Origin: a virus
Length of the DNA: 34,502 nt
Reading direction: 5' to 3' (one strand)
Virus record (IMG/VR): IMGVR_UViG_3300009161_000134
Span: 1-34,502 of that record
A program made the translations under genes and the position numbers. Each line of letters starts with the position of its first letter. The first letter of the stretch is position 1. Shown one piece after another: positions 13,400 to 19,419 of this stretch. The notes under the pieces were generated by a model. The model saw nothing but the letters and a program-made list of their open reading frames with translations. It searched no databases and was not told the DNA's origin.

Positions 13400-13697
13400 T
13401 GGTGCTCCGAGCCGGAATCGAACCGGCATGCCGTTAAGCGAGAGATTTTCTTACCACTATAGTTTTCACTACCCTTTCGGTTTGGTGGTCTGGACTATAC
13501 CTTCATCATAGTATTACTACCTTAGATGCCCGCCGTCTAGTCTCTACACGTTCAAAGTAATTTCTCACTAAGCTTCGCTCGGTATTAGCATTTTACAGCC
13601 TTCACCGAATTTGACGGGTTCTGCTCCTGAGATTTCCCTCAAGGCACTCAAATTTTACTCTCAAGTCTCTTGTGTTTACCTATTTCACCATCGGAGC
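13400..13697 (-). tRNA. tRNA-Leu(TAA) interrupted by a group I intron
   Basis: Exons 13663-13697 and 13400-13449. Joined, they form a class II tRNA: acceptor GCTCCGA/TCGGAGC, anticodon stem AGAGA/TCTCT with loop CTT|AAAA (TAA), canonical T-arm GCCGG/CCGGC, discriminator A, CCA. The break lies between U34 and A35, the position of the well-known cyanobacterial/plastid tRNA-Leu(UAA) intron. The 5' exon overlaps the stop of the HNH gene by 18 nt. Confidence 0.9.
13450..13662 (-). ncRNA. Group I self-splicing intron in tRNA-Leu(UAA)
   Basis: A 213-nt intron. It follows a U (end of 5' exon CTT) and ends in G (13450), as group I introns do. Core P7 strands are visible as GACTA (13538-13542) and TAGT-C (13493-13497), each in the usual context (GAGACTAGACGG and GGTATAGTCCAGACC). 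It has no ORF; the nearby HNH gene lies upstream of the tRNA instead. Confidence 0.85.
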
Positions 13698-14282
13698 AAT
13701 TAATTTCTTCATCCTACTGTAGTTCCCGCCCTTTGCAGCTAAACCTACTTCTATCAACGATTGTCGTATGTTACGACACTTAGCGTATGCTGTCAACAGC
13801 ATTTGATCACTAACTTTTACTTTTCCTGAATTGATATTTCTACCTCTCCAAGTAGAAGTTAGTGCGTGACAATTACAACACAATAACTTAAGATTATCCT
13901 TAACGTTATTGCAATTATTACCGTCGACGTGTTCTAATTCTAGAGGTATACTAACTGACTTCCATTCAGTTAATCCGCAATCCTCGCATCTATGTCCTCT
14001 TTCTTGGAGCAAAGCTGCTTTGTGATTTCCTGTACCATTATACTCAAATAATGTTCTGGAATAATTTCCCTTTGCCCAATTCATTGCATCTTTAGTTTCC
14101 TGCGGTAATAACTTGTATACTTCAGACATTGGTGATCTTTTACCAGTATCATAAACTAATTTAGTTTTATCTGAATTAATTTTTTTCAGCACATCACACC
14201 CTGCAGGTCTTTTACTACAACAATTCTTACCATTCTTCAATGTAAAATTTGATATCTTACCACATCCATACTCACATAACAT
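13680..14282 (-). CDS. HNH homing endonuclease
   Basis: A 200-residue HNH nuclease. Zinc pairs C99/C102 and C135/C138, catalytic ELEH-D (E117, H118, D120), conserved N130 and the final CNCHALT segment. The C-terminal ~50 residues form a helix-turn-helix-like DNA-binding part. Cys pairs near the N-terminus suggest an additional small zinc site. It is free-standing, driven by promoter P2, and its stop overlaps the 5' exon of the intron-containing tRNA-Leu. A role in mobilising that locus is inference. Confidence 0.87.
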   Translation of the reverse strand: MLCEYGCGKISNFTLKNGKNCCSKRPAGCDVLKKINSDKTKLVYDTGKRSPMSEVYKLLPQETKDAMNWAKGNYSRTLFEYNGTGNHKAALLQERGHRCEDCGLTEWKSVSIPLELEHVDGNNCNNVKDNLKLLCCNCHALTSTWRGRNINSGKVKVSDQMLLTAYAKCRNIRQSLIEVGLAAKGGNYSRMKKLIAPMVK

Positions 14283-14359
14283 ATCAATCTCCTGTTATAA
14301 GTATTTATCTGGTAGACATAGATTTTAACTTAAAACTATGTAATTTTTATCTATGTTTT

Positions 14360-14388
14360 TAAAGAGCTGTTGCTGAGTTACCAACAAC
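14360..14388 (-). promoter_or_regulatory. boxB-like hairpin and boxA-like element downstream of P2
   Basis: Minus strand: hairpin GTTGTT/AGCAAC with an 8-nt loop (14369-14388), then GCTCTTTA (14360-14367) followed by AAAAAC. Same order and spacing as in the P1 leader. Confidence 0.6.
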
Positions 14389-14396
14389 ATGACTCT

Positions 14397-14425
14397 AGTA
14401 TAGTGTACTTGGATTTAATTGTCAA
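14397..14425 (-). promoter_or_regulatory. Promoter P2 of the middle tRNA unit
   Basis: TTGACA, 17 bp spacer, TATACT, immediately downstream of tRNA-Ser(TGA). Expected to drive the HNH gene and the tRNA-Leu(UAA), Gln, Asp, His and Ile run. A TAAATA (14302-14307) closer to the HNH gene may be a second, late start. Confidence 0.88.
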
Positions 14426-14433
14426 CCAGTAAC

Positions 14434-14523
14434 TGGTAGAAGCGGTGAGATTCGAACTCACGGACCCTTTTCAGGATCGCTAGTTTTCAGGACTAGAGCC
14501 ATCAACCGCTCGGCCACGCTTCC
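14434..14523 (-). tRNA. tRNA-Ser(TGA)
   Basis: Class II tRNA, acceptor GGAAGCG/CGCTTCT, discriminator A (Ser usually has G), encoded CCA. Stem CTAGT/ACTAG, loop CCTGAAA (TGA). Confidence 0.94.
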
Positions 14524-14536
14524 GTTGTGTCAAGTT

Positions 14537-14613
14537 TGGAGCACAGAGTGAGATTCGAACTCACGAACAACGGATTTGCAATCCATGCCATTAGGCCTCT
14601 TTGGTATCTGTGC
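14537..14613 (-). tRNA. tRNA-Cys(GCA)
   Basis: Acceptor GCACAGA/TCTGTGC, discriminator T as expected for Cys, encoded CCA. Loop TTGCAAA (GCA). Confidence 0.94.
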
Positions 14614-14621
14614 AGTATGTG

Positions 14622-14697
14622 TGGCTCCTCAGGATGGGATCGAACCACCGACCAATTGATTAACAGTCAACTGCTACTACCACTGAGCTACTGAGGA
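14622..14697 (-). tRNA. tRNA-Asn(GTT)
   Basis: Acceptor TCCTCAG/CTGAGGA, discriminator G, encoded CCA. Loop CTGTTAA (GTT). Confidence 0.94.
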
Positions 14698-14705
14698 ATT
14701 GAATT

Positions 14706-14780
14706 TGGTTGCGGGAGGCAGACTCGCACTGCCGATCTCTTGGTTATGAGCCAAGCGGATTACTGCTTTCCCATCCCGCG
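14706..14780 (-). tRNA. tRNA-fMet(CAT), initiator candidate
   Basis: Acceptor CGCGGGA/TCCCGCA leaves C1-A72 unpaired, the hallmark of bacterial initiator tRNA. Loop CTCATAA (CAT), stem CTTGG/CCAAG, so only two of the three initiator G-C pairs. The T-loop TGCGAGT is atypical at position 55. Confidence 0.85.
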
Positions 14781-14830
14781 ATTTACTTATGTTTTGCTAG
14801 TCATCTGTGAGATATTCACAGACAGTAAAA

Positions 14831-14904
14831 TGGCCTCCCCCCACGGTGACGATCCGCGCTCTCTGGTTTTGGAGACCAGTGTTCTGCCAACATGAACTAG
14901 GGAG
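14831..14904 (-). tRNA. tRNA-Trp(CCA)
   Basis: Stem CTGGT/ACCAG, loop CTCCAAA (CCA), discriminator G, encoded CCA. The acceptor CTCCCTA/GGGGGAG pairs except at the innermost position. T-loop ATCGTCA has A54/T58 instead of T54/A58. Confidence 0.88.
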
Positions 14905-14912
14905 AGATTATT

Positions 14913-14988
14913 TGGTGCCCGGTACGGGAATCGAACCCGTCTTTCCGCCTTGAAAGGGCAGCGTCCTCAACCGATAGACGAACCAGAC
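14913..14988 (-). tRNA. tRNA-Glu(TTC)
   Basis: Acceptor GTCTGGT/ACCGGGC with two G-T pairs, discriminator A, encoded CCA. Stem CTGCC/GGCGG, loop CTTTCAA (TTC). First tRNA of the P3 unit. Confidence 0.93.
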
Positions 14989-15001
14989 TTATTAAATGTA
15001 A

Positions 15002-15121
15002 GTACAGAGAAACACGCTATCCTGGCTCCGTGCTGCGAAGTGTGCAGCATAATCAACACACAGGTTCTGTCCGCATCGGATGTTTGGACTTCAGATTAGA
15101 TCATAGCATGTTTCTCTGTAC
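15002..15121 (-). ncRNA. Long-stem hairpin element 5
   Basis: About 120 nt closed by an 18-bp inverted repeat (15002-15019 with 15104-15121, one G-T pair). Inner hairpins include GTCC...GGAC and GTGTG...CACAC. It lies directly before tRNA-Glu in the P3 unit and shares its stem pattern (GTTTC..TRT) with elements 1-4. Confidence 0.6.
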
Positions 15122-15146
15122 ACACTTTTTTTGTAAAAAATGTGTA

Positions 15147-15181
15147 TAGTAAAGCACACTGACCACCAATGTACTTTACTA
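15147..15181 (-). ncRNA. Short hairpin element 6
   Basis: A 35-nt hairpin, stem TAGTAAAG/CTTTACTA, between the P3 leader and element 5. An AT-rich ACAC/GTGT repeat follows at 15121-15146. Confidence 0.4.
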
Positions 15182-15247
15182 TTAGGATCTGACTCTCTGC
15201 GTTCCCGCCACAGATTTTATGCCCCTAACACGCCCGTTTGCTCCATT

Positions 15248-15283
15248 GTTTAAAGTGCAGAGCGAGGGCCTCGTTCCCTCTTA
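15248..15283 (-). promoter_or_regulatory. boxB-like hairpin and boxA variant downstream of P3
   Basis: Minus strand: hairpin GAGGG-AACGAGG-CCCTC followed by GCACTTTAAACAA, one base off boxA (GCTCTTTAACAA) plus an inserted A. Third leader of this kind in the window; the weakest match of the three. Confidence 0.45.
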
Positions 15284-15320
15284 TCACACTTTGCCGGGTG
15301 TTTTAATTCCCTAGCGCCTT

Positions 15321-15349
15321 ATTATACAGTGCTTTCAATTTGTTGTCAA
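15321..15349 (-). promoter_or_regulatory. Promoter P3 of the proximal tRNA unit
   Basis: TTGACA, 17 bp spacer, TATAAT. Followed by a ~330-nt structured leader before tRNA-Glu, with no gene in that interval beyond the elements listed. Confidence 0.9.
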
Positions 15350-15373
15350 CTCTCCTGTATTCCTGTTTCACTT

Positions 15374-15408
15374 AAAGACAAACCCTGGGTCTTTCGAGCC
15401 AGGGTCTG
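15374..15408 (-). terminator. Probable terminator hairpin
   Basis: Hairpin ACCCTGG/CCAGGGT followed on the minus strand by TTTGTCTTT. Ends the short P4 unit just upstream of P3. Confidence 0.6.
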
Positions 15409-15432
15409 TGTATTTGAATCTTACGACTCAGT

Positions 15433-15558
15433 CTACTCAGACCCCCGGGTATCACTATTCTCGAATGCGCGAATATATGATACCGGACCTAGCCATGTGG
15501 TGGCGACCGGGCACATCTGTTCGTGCTGGGATAAGAGTGATAGTGTGAAGTTTTTCAT
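15433..15558 (-). CDS. Possible small protein, 41 aa, or ncRNA
   Basis: A 41-codon ORF (starts MKNFTLSLLSQ) whose ATG lies 10 nt after the -10 box of P4, so without room for a ribosome site. The same stretch contains a strong nested hairpin (GGTATCA/TGATACC with TATTC/GAATA inside, about 15450-15486). It may therefore be a structured RNA rather than a coding gene. Confidence 0.4.
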   Translation of the reverse strand: MKNFTLSLLSQHEQMCPVATTWLGPVSYIRAFENSDTRGSE

Positions 15559-15568
15559 AACAGTGTCA

Positions 15569-15597
15569 ATTATATGCTTTTATTTATTCCTTGTCAA
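15569..15597 (-). promoter_or_regulatory. Promoter P4
   Basis: TTGACA, 17 bp spacer (containing AATAAATAAAA), TATAAT. Drives a ~200-nt unit ending at the hairpin at 15374-15408. Confidence 0.85.
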
Positions 15598-15615
15598 CCT
15601 GAGTTTTATCAAAAG

Positions 15616-16596
15616 TCAGCTAGTTTTTTCAAATAAGTGGTCAAACATGTTTGCTATTTGTTCGTGTCCAAGTTTGGTAGGATGAAAGCTATAAGGATTA
15701 AGAAGTTTCAGATTGGCCAAATACTCGACTCGATTGCCATCGATAGCCCAGTGGCTAAGATGATAATTACGATCAAACTGATCACTACCGTTACGTATCA
15801 CCAGTTGACTCATAAGATCCCGATCTTGTGGCTGATCAATTACAAAATTTGTAATTTCTAAAGTGTTTAAAAATTGAGCAAATTCAAATTTACTTGTATC
15901 TAAAATTTCATCGCCGAGATCTTCGGGAAATTTTTTATCAATAAAGTCCTGCCAAGTTGGCCAAGTAGTTTTTGACCATTGTTTATATACAGCTTCGAAT
16001 CCCAGTAATGACGGATCATTACTGGTGTAGTCATGATGATTAAATGTATCGTACCAATAATTCTTGATGCCTAACGACTTGAAAAATGTATTCCAGTGTG
16101 CCATCTCATGAGCCAGCATGAAAATTTCGTGTTCATGATTGTAAAGATTCTTGGCAAAAAAAAGAGCAATCATGTCTTCGTTTACCGACTCGACAGTTTT
16201 TTTCCTTAACGATCGAAGGGAATGAACAGCCGGGGAACTATATATAAAGTTAATAATCTTGTCGGACAAAGCCACAAATGATTCATTTCTAGAGGTCGAA
16301 GTTATACCCCATAACACAACAATTTCAGCACCGGATTCTTGTAGATCTTGAAATTTTTTACTGTTAAAAAAAGTTTTTGCTAGTCTAACCTGTTTCTGAT
16401 TACTAGATCCACCCTTGGAGAAATTTATATTCTTAAATCCATGCCGCTGGCTGATAATGCCACGAAAACTAAGCTGATCGTTCACTTCAACTGACTGATT
16501 TATATTTTTATAGTCAGCTAGCGACATGGACTCGTCATACCCAACTCCGACCCCAAAAGTCCAACTGCATCCAAATGTAATCAACGCTTTTGTCAT
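15616..16596 (-). CDS. SGNH/GDSL hydrolase-like protein (copy 3)
   Basis: A 326-residue protein with block I FGCSWTFGVG (8-17), a Gly-rich GGSSNQKQ block (about 61-68) and a C-terminal HPTKLGH (about 305-311) that supplies the catalytic His and a preceding Phe/Ser. This is the clearest SGNH layout of the five copies in the window. Expected to hydrolyse an ester or acetyl group; substrate unknown. Confidence 0.75.
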   Translation of the reverse strand: MTKALITFGCSWTFGVGVGYDESMSLADYKNINQSVEVNDQLSFRGIISQRHGFKNINFSKGGSSNQKQVRLAKTFFNSKKFQDLQESGAEIVVLWGITSTSRNESFVALSDKIINFIYSSPAVHSLRSLRKKTVESVNEDMIALFFAKNLYNHEHEIFMLAHEMAHWNTFFKSLGIKNYWYDTFNHHDYTSNDPSLLGFEAVYKQWSKTTWPTWQDFIDKKFPEDLGDEILDTSKFEFAQFLNTLEITNFVIDQPQDRDLMSQLVIRNGSDQFDRNYHLSHWAIDGNRVEYLANLKLLNPYSFHPTKLGHEQIANMFDHLFEKTS

Positions 16597-16617
16597 TTAG
16601 TTCCTTCTTACGTCGTA

Positions 16618-16648
16618 AGAAAAGTTTGGGGTATTACCCCCAAACTTC
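16618..16648 (-). terminator. Rho-independent terminator
   Basis: Hairpin AGTTTGGGG-GTAATA-CCCCAAACT followed by TTTTC on the minus strand. The stop codon TAA of the acidic tail frame (16634-16636) sits in the loop. Confidence 0.85.
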
Positions 16649-16832
16649 TTGTCGCTTTCTTAATGCCAGCAACCTAGCAATCAACAGTCTATTTTTTACG
16701 TAATCACTGAGCTCATCTTCGTGATGCTCACAGTGTTCATCACATTCTTCCAGTGAGCGACGACGATAACCTACGTGGACATCAGTTGTGTCAACGCCGT
16801 CATCATCATCGTCATCTTCGGCTGCGTGATTA
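16634..16832 (-). other. Acidic Cys/His-containing reading frame without a clear start
   Basis: Open frame of about 65 codons directly after, and +1 relative to, the secreted Ala-rich gene. It contains six consecutive Asp, then RRRSLEECDEHCEHHEDE and a basic helix ending in VWG. The composition looks coding and the stop lies in the terminator loop, but no ATG, GTG or TTG start exists in this part. It is either a frameshift extension of the upstream gene or the product of a past frameshift mutation. Confidence 0.4.
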
Positions 16833-17096
16833 CTTGCTTGCTGCAGGTGCGGCAGGCGCAGCAGGCTTGGCAGCGGCAGGTGCTGCTGCAGGTGCGGAAG
16901 CCTTGGGAGCCGATGCTTCACTTTTAGCAGGCTTAGCAGCAGGAGCCTTCTTTTCTGTTTTCTTGGCAGGAGCAGAAGCAGGGGTTGCGGCGGTTGCAGA
17001 AGCAGCAACAGGTGCAACAGCAACAGTCTTGACTGGCTCGGCAGCAAATGCAGTAACAGTGGCCAGGGTGGCGATAAGAGTAACGATTGATTTCAT
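16830..17096 (-). CDS. Secreted Ala/Pro/Lys-rich protein
   Basis: An 88-residue protein with a clear signal peptide (MKSIVTLIATLATVTAFA, cleavage near residue 18-19). It is followed by a low-complexity region rich in Ala, Pro, Lys and Ser that recalls histone-tail-like or periplasmic spacer proteins. AGGAAA precedes the ATG. The region is GC-rich and repetitive unlike its neighbours. Function unknown; exported to the periplasm if the host handles the signal peptide. Confidence 0.8.
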   Translation of the reverse strand: MKSIVTLIATLATVTAFAAEPVKTVAVAPVAASATAATPASAPAKKTEKKAPAAKPAKSEASAPKASAPAAAPAAAKPAAPAAPAASK

Positions 17097-17156
17097 GTTA
17101 AGTTTCCTTTTTGGTTGGAGTAGGAATTTTTATCCCTACATATATATAACGCTGGA

Positions 17157-17333
17157 TCAGCCGGTGTAGTTGACACAATTTGGCTGACTTGAGTTATTAT
17201 TTACTTGCAGTTTACTAGCAGTTGAATCAGTCTTAACTGGGGGCGTAACTGCCTTGATCTCGTCACACGCAACAAACGAGATAATTGAGACTGCTGCTGC
17301 AAGGGCAAGGATAGATGTGATCAAAGTCTTCAT
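17157..17333 (-). CDS. Small lipoprotein, 58 aa
   Basis: A 58-residue ORF with a signal sequence (MKTLITSILALAAAVSIISF) and a lipobox-like SFVAC with Cys23. The short mature part is rich in Pro, Asn and Ser, with a second Cys near the end. Small Pro-rich phage lipoproteins include outer-membrane spanins; that role is only a possibility. Its ATG overlaps the preceding stop (ATGA, 17330-17333). Confidence 0.7.
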   Translation of the reverse strand: MKTLITSILALAAAVSIISFVACDEIKAVTPPVKTDSTASKLQVNNNSSQPNCVNYTG

Positions 17334-17635
17334 GACATCCGCATAGATTCAAGTGTGATTACTTTTCCTAGCTCTCGTTCAAACTCCAGTTCTTCGGGGA
17401 TCACATACAGTGTATTGCTGATACGATCAGTCCTGTGATTGAAGTGCCTAAAAGAAACAATTTTGCCGCCCACTGCGTTCCTGATGGTGATGTTGAGACC
17501 GTCATCGCTGTCGACATCGTCATGAGACGACTTTGACTGCATTCCCATCCTGCTGCGCATTTTTAACTCCTCAAGTTGCACCTCTACCACTGCGTTCCTG
17601 CATCGTTGTTCCATCCAACTATCGAGCCATCTCAT
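17330..17635 (-). CDS. Conserved phage hypothetical protein, 101 aa
   Basis: A 101-residue protein with a basic N-terminal helix. Its C-terminal half follows a pattern recurrent in large phages: RNAVGGKIVSFRHFN, then LYVIPEELEFERELGKVITLESMR. Function unknown. It is the first gene behind the promoter at 17661-17689 and is translationally coupled to the small lipoprotein. Confidence 0.8.
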   Translation of the reverse strand: MRWLDSWMEQRCRNAVVEVQLEELKMRSRMGMQSKSSHDDVDSDDGLNITIRNAVGGKIVSFRHFNHRTDRISNTLYVIPEELEFERELGKVITLESMRMS

Positions 17636-17660
17636 ACAAAGTCCTTACTAAATTTTCACA

Positions 17661-17689
17661 AGTATAACTGATATCACACCGCTTGTCAA
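17661..17689 (-). promoter_or_regulatory. Sigma70-type promoter
   Basis: TTGACA, 17 bp spacer, TATACT on the minus strand, about 26 nt upstream of the ATG at 17635. Confidence 0.85.
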
Positions 17690-17725
17690 GCCCACATGAG
17701 GCTAACCGCTGTAAGTTGTTGTTCT

Positions 17726-18553
17726 TTAGTTAAAGTTTCTAACACTGTTATGAATAAAATTTAGCTGACTTATCAGCACTCTTAGGTCTCGTAATGGAAT
17801 CATATTTGGTCCATCGCTAGGAGCTTTATCGGGATTCTCATGAGTCTCAATAAACACTGCGCTCACGCATCCAGTTGCTACCGCAGCTCTAGATAGAAAG
17901 GGAACCATTTTTCTGTCTCCCCCAGATTTGTCACCAAGTCCTCCAGGTTGCTGGACACTATGTGTACAGTCAAAGACAACGGGATAACCAGTACTTGCCA
18001 TAATAGGTAAACTGCGCATATCAACCACAAGATTATTGTATCCATGACTGTATCCTCTTTCACATAACATTATGTTGTCATTGCCGGTTGAGGCAATTTT
18101 TTCTGCAACGTTTTTCATATCCCAGGGCGCTAAAAATTGTCCTTTTTTAACATTGATGGGCTTGCCAGTTTCGCCAGCAGCCAAGAGTAAATCAGTTTGT
18201 CTGCATAAAAATGCAGGGATTTGTAGCATACTAACTGATTCTGCCACAATACCCGCTTGTGATGATTCGTGTATGTCGGTAATAGTAGGAACACCTAATT
18301 TGTTGGAGACTGTTTTTAAAATCTCCAACCCTTGTTCCATGCCAACACCACGCCTGGTAGTAACGCTGGTTCTATTTGCTTTATCAAAACTACTTTTATA
18401 AATGAACTGAACATTCAAATCTTCGCAAATGTGTTTTACTTCCAACGCAATTGCCATAGCATGAGTTAAGTCTTCAATTTGACACGGTCCAGCTATAACT
18501 GTTAACGGTTGATCTTTATCAATTTTAAAATGCTCAAGTTCAATAGTTTTCAT
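17726..18553 (-). CDS. kdsA: 3-deoxy-8-phosphooctulonate synthase (KDO-8-phosphate synthase)
   Basis: A 275-residue full-length KdsA. It condenses phosphoenolpyruvate with arabinose 5-phosphate to Kdo-8-phosphate, the first committed step to the LPS inner-core sugar Kdo. Visible signatures: AGPCQIE (21-27), KSSFDKANRTS (53-63), ITDIHE, KKGQF(L)APWDM, CERG, DCTHSVQQPGG and the C-terminal ETHENPDKAPSDGPN. The metal-type Cys in AGPC is present. No other Kdo-pathway genes are seen here, so it may feed host LPS or another phage-directed glycan. Confidence 0.95.
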   Translation of the reverse strand: MKTIELEHFKIDKDQPLTVIAGPCQIEDLTHAMAIALEVKHICEDLNVQFIYKSSFDKANRTSVTTRRGVGMEQGLEILKTVSNKLGVPTITDIHESSQAGIVAESVSMLQIPAFLCRQTDLLLAAGETGKPINVKKGQFLAPWDMKNVAEKIASTGNDNIMLCERGYSHGYNNLVVDMRSLPIMASTGYPVVFDCTHSVQQPGGLGDKSGGDRKMVPFLSRAAVATGCVSAVFIETHENPDKAPSDGPNMIPLRDLRVLISQLNFIHNSVRNFN

Positions 18554-18567
18554 ATTAATTAGTAAGG

Positions 18568-18777
18568 TTATTCACACCAGGCCAGTACAAACAGCATATG
18601 ATCTTTCTCACTGCGGAAGAGAAAGGTATTCCCGTCGACCCACCAGTTATATTTGCCCTGCGGATCCAGCGGCGTCATGCGCTCACTGCACCACACCGCC
18701 ATGTAGTGCCGGCGATGCACTGTAAGTTGGTCAAACGTCTGGGCAAAGACTTTTTCACGTTCTACAACTGTTGTCAT
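18568..18777 (-). CDS. Conserved phage hypothetical protein, 69 aa
   Basis: A 69-residue protein rich in aromatic residues (YMAVWCSER, KYNWWVDGNTFLFR, MLFVLAWC). It has the look of a compact folded phage protein but no function is recognised. It lies directly upstream of kdsA and downstream of the 18783 gene on the same strand. Confidence 0.75.
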   Translation of the reverse strand: MTTVVEREKVFAQTFDQLTVHRRHYMAVWCSERMTPLDPQGKYNWWVDGNTFLFRSEKDHMLFVLAWCE

Positions 18778-18782
18778 ATGTT

Positions 18783-19316
18783 TTAATCAAGTGAGCTAAC
18801 AATCCAACCAAGCTTGAACAGGTCTTCTAGTACTTCATCCGTGACTGTGCTTTCACTTACATATCCCCGGATGTGATCTTCGGTACGCAAATCTGGACCG
18901 CTCCAGCTGCCCGAGCAGTACCAATCCATGTAGTCGCCTTTGCCTATCATGTCAGCCACAACTCCGCCTGCGTGGCGCCAACTGCAACCCCATGTTTCGT
19001 TTTTAAGAATAGGCATAACATCGTTGCGCTGAAAGTCATTGTTGCACAATGCAGCATAGATATTTTGAGCATACACGTTACTGGCACGCACCTTGTCCAG
19101 GATCCAGTCGGTGGATCTTAGGTCATACTCTAGATTATTCTCACGCCATTTAGGGTCCTGTTCTTGCACTGCTTTGTCCTTGATTGCTTGCTCGTAGTAC
19201 TTCACCATGTCCACATCAGACTGCACTCTAAGGTCAAGATTGGCAGCCTGGCTGCGCCGGCCGGCACTCTCAATTGCGAAACGATAATGCTCTGTGCTAG
19301 TGCTCGGATTAGACAT
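18783..19316 (-). CDS. Conserved phage hypothetical protein, 177 aa
   Basis: A 177-residue protein whose middle part (STDWILDKVRASNVYAQNIYAALCN, then WGCSWRHAGGVVADM and GDYMDWYCSG) follows a pattern familiar from uncharacterised proteins of large myoviruses. The conserved Trp, Cys, His and Arg suggest an enzyme or binding protein, but nothing specific can be said. Confidence 0.8.
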   Translation of the reverse strand: MSNPSTSTEHYRFAIESAGRRSQAANLDLRVQSDVDMVKYYEQAIKDKAVQEQDPKWRENNLEYDLRSTDWILDKVRASNVYAQNIYAALCNNDFQRNDVMPILKNETWGCSWRHAGGVVADMIGKGDYMDWYCSGSWSGPDLRTEDHIRGYVSESTVTDEVLEDLFKLGWIVSSLD

Positions 19317-19331
19317 GGTGTAATATTAATA

Positions 19332-19409
<78 letters not shown>

Positions 19410-19419
19410 GTGAATATAT

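Noticed and set aside
16634-17047. A 137-codon frame opening with a very Leu/Pro-rich stretch
   Set aside because: The Leu/Pro part is the +1 reading of the repetitive GCn codons of the secreted Ala-rich protein. Only the acidic end is kept, as an uncertain frame.
16753-17169. An Ala-rich plus-strand frame of 138 codons
   Set aside because: It is the antisense of the same repetitive Ala-rich gene; low-complexity GC-rich codons keep several frames open by chance.
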